The notes: generated by a model not told the origin, from the sequence alone. A DNA stretch of 64,000 nucleotides from Thalassorhabdus alkalitolerans (GCF_042656585.1 NZ_JBHSPG010000005.1); one strand, 5' to 3'; numbered from the stretch's first letter, positions 1 through 9,161 are shown. Numbers and translations are program-made.

Positions 1-18
1 CAGGATAATTTTTTAATA

Positions 19-61
19 AAAAGGATTGGCCGTGGTTTATTCACTCACGGCCAATCCTTTT
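19..61 (-). terminator. Rho-independent terminator of the ABC importer operon
   Basis: Perfect stem of about 15 bp (20-34 with 46-60) and an 11-nt loop. Read on the minus strand it is followed by a T-rich tract. It lies 5 bases past the stop of the binding-protein gene and ends that operon. Confidence 0.9.
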
Positions 62-65
62 AACT

Positions 66-1169
66 TTATTCTGCTAACACCTCTTCTAGAAGCTCAAAAT
101 TTGTGTATTCAGTATAGTCGGGGACTCTAGGTATGTTATCCTCCTCCATCATGAATTCTGCAATAACTTCAGAACCCATTTGCATGTCATCTGTGGCCTC
201 CATGGAATAGACATTTCTACTCATGACTTCTTCTACTTGTTCTCTAGGAAGATTTTCTAATTTCTCATCCATTATATCAATTGCCTCATCCCGATTTTCA
301 TTAATAAACTCTGTGGCTTTGTTCAAGGCCCGTAACATTGCTTTCACAGTATTAGGGTTATCTTCCAGGAACTCTTCAGTTACTTGAAATGTTGAATAGA
401 ACTGCATCCAGTCTACTTCTCCTTCAGCCCCTGGGATCTCAGAGGTACTTCCGCTAAAAAGAAATTGAGCTCCTTGATCAAGACCAATAGTAATCCATGG
501 CTCCCAGGCTGCCATAATGTCAATATCACCGTTATCTAATGCTGCTATTTGGTCTGTAGGGGACATATTTATGAAATCTACTGTATCCATATCTACTCCT
601 AGCTCTTCAGCCATGTTATGTAAGGCAATACTTACACCAGCTCCTTGAACCATTCCAATCGTTGCCCCCTCTATATCTTTAGGGCTATTGATTTCCATTT
701 CAGGGCTTGCAATAACGGCTTGAGTGCCAGAAACATTAGCCATGGGTGACACAATGACAGTTGGTACATTATTTGCACTTAATGAAATATTTGTAATAGT
801 CGTCTCAAAACTTGATTGAGCATCACCACTAGCGATAAGCGGCCCAATGTCTGGTCCAGACTGCACAATATTATTTTCAACCGTTAAGCCTTCTTCTTCA
901 AAAAAACCAAGTTCATCAGCAAGCATTTGCTGGGCTGATACTTGTGTATCAATTACTCCGTATAGTGTCACTTCTTCTACTTCTAACTCTTCGTTCCCAC
1001 TGTTGTTTTCATCTTCCCCAGTGATCTCCTCCTCTTCTGAAGAATCAGCTTCCACATCATCACTTGCTTCTTCAATCCCACAAGCTGCAATGAGTAATAT
1101 TATGCCAATTGAAATTAAAACAAATAGGTTAAACTGTACATCACGGAACTTACCGATAAATTCTTTCAT
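66..1169 (-). CDS. ABC transporter substrate-binding lipoprotein, SsuA/TauA/NMT1 type
   Basis: Periplasmic-type binding protein that would capture an organic sulfur or nitrogen compound (sulfonate, nitrate or thiamine-precursor-like) at the outer face of the membrane. It has an N-terminal hydrophobic segment ending in a lipobox (LIAAC), then a very acidic Asp/Glu/Ser linker, then an NMT1/SsuA-like domain with short motifs such as GDAQSSFE, GATIGMVQGAG and MAAWEPW. About 367 aa. I chose the second ATG: the purine-rich site GAGAGGG sits 7 nt before it but only 1 nt before the upstream ATG. It is the last gene of a three-gene operon with the permease and ATPase. The ligand cannot be told from sequence; the acidic linker fits a salt- or alkali-tolerant host (inference). 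Confidence 0.9.
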   Translation of the reverse strand: MKEFIGKFRDVQFNLFVLISIGIILLIAACGIEEASDDVEADSSEEEEITGEDENNSGNEELEVEEVTLYGVIDTQVSAQQMLADELGFFEEEGLTVENNIVQSGPDIGPLIASGDAQSSFETTITNISLSANNVPTVIVSPMANVSGTQAVIASPEMEINSPKDIEGATIGMVQGAGVSIALHNMAEELGVDMDTVDFINMSPTDQIAALDNGDIDIMAAWEPWITIGLDQGAQFLFSGSTSEIPGAEGEVDWMQFYSTFQVTEEFLEDNPNTVKAMLRALNKATEFINENRDEAIDIMDEKLENLPREQVEEVMSRNVYSMEATDDMQMGSEVIAEFMMEEDNIPRVPDYTEYTNFELLEEVLAE

Positions 1170-1192
1170 ATCCATACCCTCTCTTTATTCGA

Positions 1193-2074
1193 TTATTTTT
1201 GTACTGCATCTGTGAGCTCACTTCCTTTTTTCCATTTAAACAAACGCTTTTCAACTATGCTTAAAATAATTGCAAATATAAAGTATAGGGCTCCTATTAA
1301 CGAAGCCGCTAAAAACATATTGGCCATCTGAAAGAAGTTTCGGGAATCAATGATTAAATACCCCAGACCAGAATGTGCTCCTATCATTTCAGCTACCACC
1401 ATTGCCGCAAACGAAACAGCTAAAGTCACTCGCATACCTACAAAAATTGGAGGAAGAGCTCCAGGTAAAATTACTCTTCTAAATACTTGTCTTTGAGTAG
1501 CTCCTAGTGATAAAGCTGAACGGATTAACACTGGGTTTACATTTTTTATACCGTCGACCGTATAAGCTATCATCGGAATCGCTGTAGCGTATGTTATTAA
1601 GGTTAGTTTTGATACTTCGCCAACCCCCATCCAAATAATAAATATCGGCAGTAATGCAAAGGGTGGTATAGGACCAATCATATTAATTAAAGGATCAACA
1701 ATATTTCTTATTAATCTGAATTTTACAATCAAAAAGGCTAGTATAACCGCAATCACTACCCCTACTATAAAGCCTACTCCAAGCCGCCAGGTACTTGACC
1801 AAATATGTGCAAACAACACACCTTGCTCATAAAGATGGTATGCAGCCTCTAAAACGTTTATCGGGGTAGGTAAAAACACCGGGTTAAACCACTCAAACCT
1901 TACATTCATCATTCCAATGATTTGCCAAATTATAAAAAAACTAATGATAGTTATTGTTCTTCCAATACGGTCTTTATCCCAATAATCTCGTACATTTAAA
2001 GTATTGTTTTTCTGTTTTTTTATAACACCTTGTTCCTTGGTGTTTTCCATCGTAGACATCTGCTTACTCACCAC
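1193..2074 (-). CDS. ABC transporter permease, SsuC/TauC type
   Basis: Membrane channel subunit of the importer. It has about six hydrophobic segments. The EAA-type cytoplasmic loop that contacts the ATPase is seen around ALSLGATQRQVFRRVILPGALP. The length of 293 aa is slightly above the family norm because of a polar N-terminal extension of about 30 aa. The start is uncertain: GTG codons at 2074/2071 lie almost on the AAAGGG site, while the ATG at 2059 has a longer spacing. It lies 8 nt downstream of the ATPase gene and 23 nt upstream of the binding-protein gene, so it is clearly one operon. Confidence 0.92.
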   Translation of the reverse strand: MVSKQMSTMENTKEQGVIKKQKNNTLNVRDYWDKDRIGRTITIISFFIIWQIIGMMNVRFEWFNPVFLPTPINVLEAAYHLYEQGVLFAHIWSSTWRLGVGFIVGVVIAVILAFLIVKFRLIRNIVDPLINMIGPIPPFALLPIFIIWMGVGEVSKLTLITYATAIPMIAYTVDGIKNVNPVLIRSALSLGATQRQVFRRVILPGALPPIFVGMRVTLAVSFAAMVVAEMIGAHSGLGYLIIDSRNFFQMANMFLAASLIGALYFIFAIILSIVEKRLFKWKKGSELTDAVQK

Positions 2075-2082
2075 CCTTTTCT

Positions 2083-2829
2083 TTATAATGTAACTTCTTC
2101 ATTAATTAATAAGTCTTCTAATTTAGAAACTACTTCTTTAAATTCATCAGACTTTTCTCGAGGCCGTTCCATCATTACTCTCTCGTCCGTCAACACTTTG
2201 CCGTCTTTCATCACTAATATTCGATCCGCTAAATAGACAGCTTCTTCAACACTATGGGTGATAAACAACACCATCGTTTTTAATTGCATCCATATTTTTA
2301 GTAATTCTTTCCTCATCGTTTCTCTTGTTAAAATATCCAAAGCACCAAATGGCTCATCCATTAACAATATATCTGGTTTGTTTGCTAGTGCTCTGGCGAT
2401 CCCCACGCGTTGCTGCATTCCACCTGAGAGTTGTCTTGGATAATAGTCCCTTGAGTCTTCCAGTCCTACCAACTTTAAATATTCTTCTGCTATGGTTAAA
2501 GATTTTTGTTTACCGACACCCTGGAGGCTCGGACCAAAAGCAATGTTCTCAATGACTGTGTACCAGGGAAATAACGCATGTTCTTGAAATACAACTCCTC
2601 TTTGCTTTGAAGGGCCTGTTATTTTACTATTATTAACTGTAATTGCTCCCTGATCCGGCTGCAAAAAACCTGAAACCAAGTTTAGCAATGTTGACTTCCC
2701 ACACCCACTATGGCCTAAAATACATATAAATTCATGGGGCTCAACTTCAAAATCCACGTCATATAAAACTTGCTTTGCTTCCCGGTCTGAATAAAACGTT
2801 TTTGATACATTAGAAACTTTTAAACTCAA
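2083..2829 (-). CDS. ABC transporter ATP-binding protein, SsuB/TauB type
   Basis: ATPase that powers the importer, about 248 aa. Walker A is GHSGCGKST, the signature is LSGGMQQR and Walker B is LLMDEPFGALD, followed by the H-loop region FITHSVEEA; all are intact. The start is decided by the ribosome binding site: AAGGAG (2843-2838) is 8 nt before a TTG at 2829, whereas the upstream in-frame GTG (2838) overlaps that site. First gene of the operon. The TauB/SsuB family takes up taurine, alkanesulfonates or nitrate. No sulfonate monooxygenase is adjacent, so the substrate stays open. Confidence 0.93.
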   Translation of the reverse strand: MSLKVSNVSKTFYSDREAKQVLYDVDFEVEPHEFICILGHSGCGKSTLLNLVSGFLQPDQGAITVNNSKITGPSKQRGVVFQEHALFPWYTVIENIAFGPSLQGVGKQKSLTIAEEYLKLVGLEDSRDYYPRQLSGGMQQRVGIARALANKPDILLMDEPFGALDILTRETMRKELLKIWMQLKTMVLFITHSVEEAVYLADRILVMKDGKVLTDERVMMERPREKSDEFKEVVSKLEDLLINEEVTL

Positions 2830-2936
2830 TTTTTCCACTCCTTGAAATGTAAACTTTATTAACGCGTTTTGTTATTTAACTTCATTATAAATTTGTTATT
2901 TTCTTATTTCATTAGATATAACGTATAAAAGTGTTA

Positions 2937-2978
2937 AGTTGTTTAGATATGTTGCATAATAGTTTTTCCTAAACAACT
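2937..2978 (-). promoter_or_regulatory. Inverted repeat upstream of the ABC importer operon
   Basis: Ten-bp inverted repeat (2937-2946 with 2969-2978, core GTTGTTTAG/CTAAACAAC) about 110-150 bases upstream of the operon start. A second, shorter pair (TTGCAAC/GTTGCAA) lies at about 3004-3029. The position suits a regulator-binding site, but I do not recognise the motif. The interval 2830-3134 otherwise holds no gene. Confidence 0.4.
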
Positions 2979-3026
2979 GTTCCTGCCCAGTATGACAAGG
3001 TATTGCAACTTTTTATATGGGGTGTT

Positions 3027-3073
3027 GCAAGAGAAAAATCATGTCATATTTTGTGACATGATTTTTCTCTTGC
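3027..3073. repeat. Perfect 20-bp stem-loop
   Basis: Arms 3027-3046 and 3054-3073 are exactly complementary with a 7-nt loop. It lies between the chromate transporter terminator and the promoter of the ABC operon. No long T-run follows either arm, and another terminator-like hairpin already sits at 3096-3118, so this is either a second barrier to read-through or a remnant of a mobile or regulatory element. Confidence 0.6.
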
Positions 3074-3095
3074 TATTATTGTTTACAAAAAAAAA

Positions 3096-3118
3096 CTGTT
3101 GAGATAGTTTCTCAACAG
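3096..3118 (-). terminator. Terminator of the chromate transporter operon
   Basis: Nine-bp stem (3096-3104 with 3110-3118) followed on the minus strand by an uninterrupted T-run. It lies 17 bases past the stop of the downstream half-transporter. Confidence 0.85.
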
Positions 3119-3134
3119 CCTCCTTAATTGTGAA

Positions 3135-3671
3135 TCACCCGCCTGAAAGAAACAAAACCCCGTACACAATTGAAATAACAATAACGATAGCAGGGTGAAC
3201 CTTCCATTTCTCTAATAAAAAATAACTTCCGACAAGCAAAATAATAGTATGAAGGATACCGCCGCCTTCTACAGAACCAGCTAAAAATTGAATAGTTAAT
3301 ATTCCCAGTAAAACGGCAATGACCGGCCGCACATATTGCGTCAGTCTTTTTACTTTTGGTGAATCCTTATGTTTATATAGCAATCCAACCAAAGCAATCA
3401 TCATGACCAGAGAAGGGGCAATGGTTGCAAATAAACCAACTCCTGCACCTAGCCAGCCTCCTACCTCATACCCAATGAATGCTGCCATTTTTGTAGCAAT
3501 AGGACCTGGGAGGGCGTTACCGATGGCAAGAACCTCACTAAACTCCTGAACGGTCATCCACTCATACCGTTCCACTACCTCATATTGTATGAGCGGAATG
3601 GAGGCCGGACCGCCGCCGTAACCTAATATTCCCGGAAGGAAGAAGGCTATAAAAATTTCTACATATATCAT
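3135..3671 (-). CDS. Chromate transporter, C-terminal half protein (Chr3C/YwrA-like)
   Basis: Short-chain CHR family membrane protein (178 aa) that would pair with its upstream neighbour to export chromate or take up another oxyanion. It carries the family motif GYGGGPASIPL near residue 20, the GNALPGP motif near residue 53, and about five hydrophobic segments. Full-length ChrA proteins are about 400 aa with two such domains; here each domain is a separate gene, as in B. subtilis ywrA/ywrB. Its start overlaps the stop of the upstream half by 4 nt (ATGA-type coupling), which favours balanced synthesis of a heterodimer. Confidence 0.9.
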   Translation of the reverse strand: MIYVEIFIAFFLPGILGYGGGPASIPLIQYEVVERYEWMTVQEFSEVLAIGNALPGPIATKMAAFIGYEVGGWLGAGVGLFATIAPSLVMMIALVGLLYKHKDSPKVKRLTQYVRPVIAVLLGILTIQFLAGSVEGGGILHTIILLVGSYFLLEKWKVHPAIVIVISIVYGVLFLSGG

Positions 3672-4243
3672 TCTTCTTTTCCTCCTTCCCTGCCCTTAAT
3701 CTTCTTCTCTAAAGGGTCTCGTTTAATCAGAGCAGCAATAATTAAAATGACAATAAGAATAGCTGGGTGGAAATCAAACACCCCAATGATAACTATCCCA
3801 ATAAGCAACAGTAGTCCTGCGAACTTCCACCCTAAATCTGAGTGGGACTTAGTGACAAAGTTTTTAGTCAGTACAGCCATCATCACTGTCACTACCGGGA
3901 GAACACCATTTGTTAAGCCTGTTACCCAGGGAGCATCCTGAAAATTTGCAAGAGCCGCAAAAAAAGCAATCATCATTAATGCCGTAGGCATAACAATGGC
4001 AATCACTCCATTTATTGCTCCAATAACACCACCGACAGAAAAACCTATGTATCCAGCAAGCTTCGTTACTATCGGACCTGGAAGTGTATTTCCCAACGCT
4101 AATATATCACCAAATTCATCTTCAGACAGCCATTTGTAATGATCCACAACTTCTTTATAAACAAGTGGGATAGAAGCAGGTCCGCCCCCGTAGCCAAGGA
4201 TCCCCACCCGGAAAAAAGCGAGGAATATCTTCATTTGTAGCAA
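3668..4243 (-). CDS. Chromate transporter, N-terminal half protein (Chr3N/YwrB-like)
   Basis: First half of the split CHR transporter, 191 aa. It shows the same GYGGGPASIPL and GNTLPGP motifs as its partner, about six hydrophobic stretches and a basic C-terminus. I place the start at TTG 4243 because AAGGGAG ends 8 nt before it; the longer frame would begin with a GTG overlapping that site. It is transcribed divergently from an Lrp-type regulator, an arrangement that in B. subtilis is linked to chromate response (established for ywrBA/ywrC, inferred here). Confidence 0.9.
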   Translation of the reverse strand: MLQMKIFLAFFRVGILGYGGGPASIPLVYKEVVDHYKWLSEDEFGDILALGNTLPGPIVTKLAGYIGFSVGGVIGAINGVIAIVMPTALMMIAFFAALANFQDAPWVTGLTNGVLPVVTVMMAVLTKNFVTKSHSDLGWKFAGLLLLIGIVIIGVFDFHPAILIVILIIAALIKRDPLEKKIKGREGGKEE

Positions 4244-4571
4244 CTTTCTCACTCCCTTTTTCTTGATGTTCTTTTGTACTCATAGTAGCACATCGAACTT
4301 CACTTATGTAATTATTTATTCAACTTATTAAACAAAATGTATGATATATATTTATTTTAATTTCTTTTTGTTATTTCTATTGCTATACTATTTATACTAT
4401 CTGTTATTGAAAATTGTGCTTTACTTCGTTCTGCTTCTCCACCTCAAGGAACGGCTTATCTCCACCATATTCAAGGTTTCTTCAGGAGCCCGGCCAGAGG
4501 CCAGCTCTAGCATAATCCTAGAAAAACCCTAGAAGAAGTACTATTACCTTGCAGAAATGTAGGTGAAAATT
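4244..4571. promoter_or_regulatory. Divergent control region between chromate transporter and Lrp-type gene
   Basis: AT-rich 328-bp interval with no credible gene. It must hold both divergent promoters and probably the operator of the Lrp-type regulator. I could not fix -35/-10 elements with confidence. Confidence 0.5.
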
Positions 4572-5021
4572 ATGGAATTAGATTCGATTGATAAAAAAAT
4601 ATTAGAATGCCTGATTGAAAATGGACGTATGTCTTATGTCGATATTGGCAAGCGCTTAAATATATCAAGGGTTTCCGTGCGTGACCGTGTGCAGGTTTTA
4701 CAGGAAAAAGGAGTGATTGAGAAGTTCAGTGTCGTCATTAATTCTGAGCTTGCCGGCAAAGCTGTTTCCGCTTTTTTTGAAGTAGACTGTGAGCCTTCCC
4801 ACCTTGTATCGGTCGCCGAAGCTCTTGTTGAAAACCCGAGCGTAGCCAGCTGCTATCAAATGACAGGCCCAAGCACTCTCCATATGCATGTGTTAGTCGA
4901 AAACTTCACCCGGCTTGAACAATTTATTAATGAAGAATTATATGAATTAAACGGAATTACAAGGGTCGAGAGCCATATATTATTACGAAGATTTAAAAGC
5001 AGGACAGGACTCAAATTATAA
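4572..5021 (+). CDS. Lrp/AsnC family transcriptional regulator (ChrS/YwrC-like)
   Basis: DNA-binding regulator, about 149 aa. An N-terminal winged helix-turn-helix (around MSYVDIGKRLNISRVSVRDR) is followed by a RAM/AsnC ligand domain with the typical GITRVESHILL end. AGGTG lies 7 nt before the ATG at 4572, which favours it over the GTG at 4563. It is divergent from the split chromate transporter, so the likely role is control of those genes, as for B. subtilis YwrC/ChrS (by synteny). The ligand is unknown. Confidence 0.88.
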   Translation: MELDSIDKKILECLIENGRMSYVDIGKRLNISRVSVRDRVQVLQEKGVIEKFSVVINSELAGKAVSAFFEVDCEPSHLVSVAEALVENPSVASCYQMTGPSTLHMHVLVENFTRLEQFINEELYELNGITRVESHILLRRFKSRTGLKL

Positions 5022-5066
5022 AAACAAGGGATGTAGAGGAAAAATACCTACATCCCTTGTTTTTTT
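5021..5066 (+). terminator. Terminator after the Lrp-type regulator
   Basis: Sixteen-bp perfect stem (5021-5036 with 5048-5063) followed by T residues. It overlaps the region where the next frame is open, which shows that the germination gene must start further downstream. Confidence 0.92.
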
Positions 5067-5149
5067 ATTCATCCGTATTCCTTTGGATAATATTGTTGAT
5101 ATTGCTTAAAACTACAACTGATAATTCTGGCTGGCAGGAGAGGATGACA

Positions 5150-6724
5150 GTGAAAATTACTTCAGTAAGAAAAAAGCTGAAAAAACCAGAAAGCAGTCAA
5201 CAGTCCTCTGATGAGACTAACAATTTGTCTACCTCTCTTGATAAAAATGTTCAAACTATAACTGAAGCTTTAGGATCAAGCGCTGATATCATTTTTAGGC
5301 ACTTCACCTTTAAAAAAGGCTATCATGTGAAGGTTACGGTAATTTATACGGACGGGTTGATAAATGATAACACCGTCCAAAACAACATTTTAGATAATTT
5401 AATGGTGGAAACTAAGAAAACTTCTTCTGTTCCGCCTCATGTGGACCTGTTTGAATACTTACACCAATCTTTCCTAAGAAGCGGCGAGATTGAAATTGTT
5501 GAAAATTTTGACGACCTTTATAATAACGTTCTTTCAGGAAACACACTTATTCTCTTAGATCACTATGCTAAATGCATTGCTATTGATACTCGAGGCTGGC
5601 AGGAACGAGGGCTTGAAGAACCGACTACTGAAACAGTGATTAGAGGACCAAAAGAAGGTTTTAACGAAACGTTAGAAACAAACCTGGCGTTGATTCGGCG
5701 TCGCATTAAAGATCCTAATCTTTGGATAGAAAAAAAGATAATCGGAAAAAAATCTCAAACAGATGTGGCTATAGTGTATCTCAATAATGTGGCCAGTGAA
5801 AACGTTGTTCATGAAGTAAAAACGAGAATAAATGGAATTAACATTGACGCTATCATAGAAGGCGGACAGTTGGAGGAATTGATTCATGATGGCTTTTACA
5901 CACCTTTCCCCACAATCTACAACACCGAAAGGCCCGATACTGCCGTTGCAGGCTTATTAGAAGGCAGGGTTGTTATTGTTGTAGATGGAACTCCTTTTGT
6001 TCTATTAGCGCCTGCTTTATTCACTCAATTTTTTCAATCGCCACAGGATTACTATTTTCAATTCGATATTTCTTCATTTTTACGAATCTTGCGCTATGTA
6101 TCCTTTTTTCTATCCTTGTTAGTTCCGTCTGTTTACATAGCCTTAACGACCGTTCATCAGGAAATGCTCCCTACCCCGCTGTTAATCACACTGACTGCTC
6201 AACGAGAAGGGGTCCCCTTCCCAGCAGTAGTTGAAGCTTTTTTAATGGAATTAACCTTTGAAATATTAAGGGAAGCCGGAGTTAGAATGCCGAGAGCCGT
6301 AGGGTCAGCCATTTCCATTGTAGGGGCTCTTGTTATTGGACAGGCAGCTGTAGAAGCAGGATTTGTGTCTTCATCTATGGTAATCGTCGTAGCAATCACA
6401 GCAATAGCTAACTTTATCATGCCAAATTACAACATGTCGATCCCGGTAAGGCTATTACGGTTCGCTTTTATGATCATTGCTTCCATGCTGGGGCTGATTG
6501 GCATTCTCTTTGGGTTAATTGCTTTAACCATTCACTTATGTAAGCTTCGATCCTTTGGTGTTCCTTATATGGCTCCTTTAACTCCTTTACAGGGAGAAGA
6601 GCAAAAAGATACAATCCTCCGCCTGCCATGGTGGACATTAAAGAAACGTCCTGGCTTTATGTCGAAGAAGAATGTGTTAAGAAATGAAACACCAAAACCC
6701 CAGCCTGAATCACCTAGTAATTAG
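5150..6724 (+). CDS. gerKA: Spore germinant receptor subunit A (GerA/GerKA family)
   Basis: A-subunit of a spore inner-membrane germinant receptor, about 524 aa. It has a long soluble N-terminal domain with the family motif around IEGGQLEELIHDGFYTPFPT, then about five membrane segments (roughly residues 310-490) and a polar, proline-rich tail. GTG at 5150 lies 9 nt after AGGAG; the ATG at 5144 is too close, and frames further upstream run through the previous terminator. Operon order A-C-B matches B. subtilis gerK rather than gerA (A-B-C). Expression in the forespore under sigma-G is expected from the family; I did not confirm a promoter. Germinant specificity cannot be read from sequence. 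Confidence 0.93.
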   Translation: MKITSVRKKLKKPESSQQSSDETNNLSTSLDKNVQTITEALGSSADIIFRHFTFKKGYHVKVTVIYTDGLINDNTVQNNILDNLMVETKKTSSVPPHVDLFEYLHQSFLRSGEIEIVENFDDLYNNVLSGNTLILLDHYAKCIAIDTRGWQERGLEEPTTETVIRGPKEGFNETLETNLALIRRRIKDPNLWIEKKIIGKKSQTDVAIVYLNNVASENVVHEVKTRINGINIDAIIEGGQLEELIHDGFYTPFPTIYNTERPDTAVAGLLEGRVVIVVDGTPFVLLAPALFTQFFQSPQDYYFQFDISSFLRILRYVSFFLSLLVPSVYIALTTVHQEMLPTPLLITLTAQREGVPFPAVVEAFLMELTFEILREAGVRMPRAVGSAISIVGALVIGQAAVEAGFVSSSMVIVVAITAIANFIMPNYNMSIPVRLLRFAFMIIASMLGLIGILFGLIALTIHLCKLRSFGVPYMAPLTPLQGEEQKDTILRLPWWTLKKRPGFMSKKNVLRNETPKPQPESPSN

Positions 6725-6746
6725 AAGCAATGAGGAGGCGTTGTAA

Positions 6747-7943
6747 ATGGGGAGAAAAGGCTTCATGCTTTTGCTTTGTTGTCTCTTGCTAATCCCTTTG
6801 ACGGGGTGCTGGAATACCAAAGAGCTTGATGAGTTATCTATCGCTTCAATGATAGCTATCGATAAAACAAACGAAAACACTTATGAAATCACAGCACAAA
6901 TTATTAACCCCGCCCAAAACGTGGAGGAAGAGCGGACAGATCGGGCACCGGTAGCGACGCATAGAGTAACGGGTGCCTCTGTCTTTGAAGGGCTGCGTCG
7001 GTTAACTACTGATATTCCTCGAAAGCTTTATTTAGCGCATATCAGAGTCATCGTCATTAGTGAGAAGATTGCCGAGGAGGACTTTGCTGAAGTTTTGGAC
7101 TTCTTATTCCGTGATCATCAAGTAAGGACTGATTTCTTTGTCGTTATCAGCAGAGACCAACAAGCAAAGGAAATATTAAAGGTGTTAACTCGAGTGGATG
7201 AAATTCCTGCAGAAAAGGTATTTTCCTCTATCACTTTTTCTGAAGAAAATTGGGCTCCCACCAAAGGAATGCAAATCGATGACATTGTGGAACAGCTGGT
7301 ACTAGATGGGGATAACCCTGTAGTAACTGGTATAAGGGTTGTTGGCGATAAGGAGATAGGCGGTAGCAGAGAACATGTGGAAACCATTGAAACCCAGGCA
7401 GTGCTGAAGCTTCAAAACCTGGCTGCCTTTCGAGGGGAAACGCTTGCCGGCTGGATGACAGAGGATCAAAGCAAAGGTTATAACTATATCCGCGGCAATG
7501 TGCAAAGCACCTTAGGTGTGATTCCCTGTAAAGACGGCAGGCTTACCTTTGAAGTGATTCGTTCAGAAAGCAATATTGAGGCAAAGGTGATTAATGGCAA
7601 GCCTCAGATAGACGTCATCATTTCCACAGAGGGAAATATCGCTGAAGTAACTTGTGCCATTGATTTATCTAACCCTCAAACCATTGAGAAAATTGAAAAA
7701 GAGATAGCTGACGGCATTAAGACTATATCCATGGATTCGATTGCCCGGGCTCAAACTGATTTCAGAAGCGACATTTTTGGGTTTGGAGAACACATCCGCA
7801 GAGCTGATCCTGCCTACTGGAAAAGTGTAAAAAATGATTGGAACACTCATTTTGAAGATATAACTGTAAATGTGAACGTCGATTTCTCTATTCACCATAC
7901 AGGTACATTGACTGAATCCTTTATTAATGAAAAGAAAAAATAA
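6747..7943 (+). CDS. gerKC: Spore germinant receptor lipoprotein subunit C (GerKC family)
   Basis: Membrane-anchored C-subunit of the germinant receptor, 398 aa of which the first ~21 form a lipoprotein signal (LIPLTGCW). After the lipid Cys comes the conserved NTKELDELSIASMIAID region and the Ger(x)C C-terminal domain. GAGGAGG precedes the ATG by a normal distance. It lies 22 nt after the A-subunit and 39 nt before the B-subunit. Lipidation by Lgt is needed for function in this family (established). Confidence 0.94.
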   Translation: MGRKGFMLLLCCLLLIPLTGCWNTKELDELSIASMIAIDKTNENTYEITAQIINPAQNVEEERTDRAPVATHRVTGASVFEGLRRLTTDIPRKLYLAHIRVIVISEKIAEEDFAEVLDFLFRDHQVRTDFFVVISRDQQAKEILKVLTRVDEIPAEKVFSSITFSEENWAPTKGMQIDDIVEQLVLDGDNPVVTGIRVVGDKEIGGSREHVETIETQAVLKLQNLAAFRGETLAGWMTEDQSKGYNYIRGNVQSTLGVIPCKDGRLTFEVIRSESNIEAKVINGKPQIDVIISTEGNIAEVTCAIDLSNPQTIEKIEKEIADGIKTISMDSIARAQTDFRSDIFGFGEHIRRADPAYWKSVKNDWNTHFEDITVNVNVDFSIHHTGTLTESFINEKKK

Positions 7944-7982
7944 TAATCTGGTGGTTTTATCCAAGAGGGAAGGAGAGGGAGG

Positions 7983-9113
7983 ATGCAGAAAGCTCGAATT
8001 GGATTAATACAGCTGTTTTTTTTAATGGCCCTTTTTCAGTCCGGAAGCGCTGTCATCGTTGGAGTAGGCATTAATGCTAGACAGGATGCCTGGATTGCTA
8101 TTCTTTTAGGAATGGCTGCAGGCATGCTTTTATTTTTAATTTATGCCTACTTGTTCTCTCAATATCCGGAGCTTCCCCTTTCCAAATATGCAGAAAAAAT
8201 ACTTGGAAGCTTTTTAGGGAAATTTGTAGGTTTTTTGTATGCTCTTTACTTTTGTTATATAGGGGCACGTGTCTTACGGGACTTTGCTGATTTAGTCATC
8301 ATTGAGCTGATCCCGGAAACTCCAATGTTTGTTATCTCTTTACTGATGATTCTCGTCGTTATCTATGGATGCTATGCCGGCTTTGAAGTAATAGCCCGGT
8401 CCTCAGAAATATTCTTTCCGATCGTTTTTGTGATAGCGTTAGCTTTTGCCATCTTTGTTTTAGTAGGTGACTTACCAGACGTTAAGCACCTCCAGCCTGT
8501 CCTGGAAGATGGGTGGACAAATGTTTTTTCTGTAGTCTTCCCCTTGCTTATCACATTTCCTTTTGGGGAGTTAATCGCTTTTACTGCGCTTCTCCCTTAT
8601 GTTAGTCAGTACAAGAACAACATTGTTATCAAGGTTGGCTTAGGAGCCATCCTGTTCACCGGTTTATTTCTCTCCCTGCTTATGAGTTTAATCATTGCCG
8701 TTATGACCCCTGAAATTACTCAATACTCAGCTTTTCCGTTACTTGATGTGGTGGAAAAAATAAACATCAGGGACTTCATTCAGCGCATCGACCCTGTTGC
8801 TGTCGTAATTTTACATGTCGGTGGTTTTTTTAAAATCGTAATTTTTGCTTACGCGGCTATTGTCAGCTTATCTACAGTCTTTAACACCGAAGAGAAAAAA
8901 GGATGGGTAACCTATACAGTAGCGGGCATGATTTATATACCATCATTAATCATTGCCGATAATACGATCGAACACTTTCAAGTAGGGCTTGAATGGGTCC
9001 CTTACTACCTGCATATTCCTTTTCAAATAATCATTCCCCTTTTGTTAGCTGTCATTGTTGTAATGAAGAACTTCTTCAGCAGAAAAAAAAGTAATCAATC
9101 AGCCAGCTCATAG
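7983..9113 (+). CDS. gerKB: Spore germinant receptor permease-like subunit B (GerKB family)
   Basis: B-subunit of the germinant receptor, 376 aa, about ten hydrophobic helices throughout, APC-superfamily fold (spore_permease family). This subunit binds the germinant in characterised receptors. AAGGAG lies 7 nt before the ATG. It is the last gene of the operon. No D-subunit (small two-helix protein) follows, and I saw no strong plus-strand terminator before the convergent molybdoenzyme gene. Confidence 0.94.
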   Translation: MQKARIGLIQLFFLMALFQSGSAVIVGVGINARQDAWIAILLGMAAGMLLFLIYAYLFSQYPELPLSKYAEKILGSFLGKFVGFLYALYFCYIGARVLRDFADLVIIELIPETPMFVISLLMILVVIYGCYAGFEVIARSSEIFFPIVFVIALAFAIFVLVGDLPDVKHLQPVLEDGWTNVFSVVFPLLITFPFGELIAFTALLPYVSQYKNNIVIKVGLGAILFTGLFLSLLMSLIIAVMTPEITQYSAFPLLDVVEKINIRDFIQRIDPVAVVILHVGGFFKIVIFAYAAIVSLSTVFNTEEKKGWVTYTVAGMIYIPSLIIADNTIEHFQVGLEWVPYYLHIPFQIIIPLLLAVIVVMKNFFSRKKSNQSASS

Positions 9114-9138
9114 CCCTTTCATTTAACAAAGAAACAAA

Positions 9139-9161
9139 CCCGAAAAGATAGACTCTTCGGG
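9139..9161 (-). terminator. Terminator of the molybdoenzyme gene
   Basis: Nine-bp stem (9139-9147 with 9153-9161). It pairs fully, with one G-U, only on the minus strand, where a T-rich run follows. It therefore ends the minus-strand gene rather than the germination operon. Confidence 0.7.

Noticed and set aside
5057..5149. Upstream extension of the GerKA reading frame
   Set aside because: It runs through the terminator of the preceding gene; the ribosome site points to GTG 5150.
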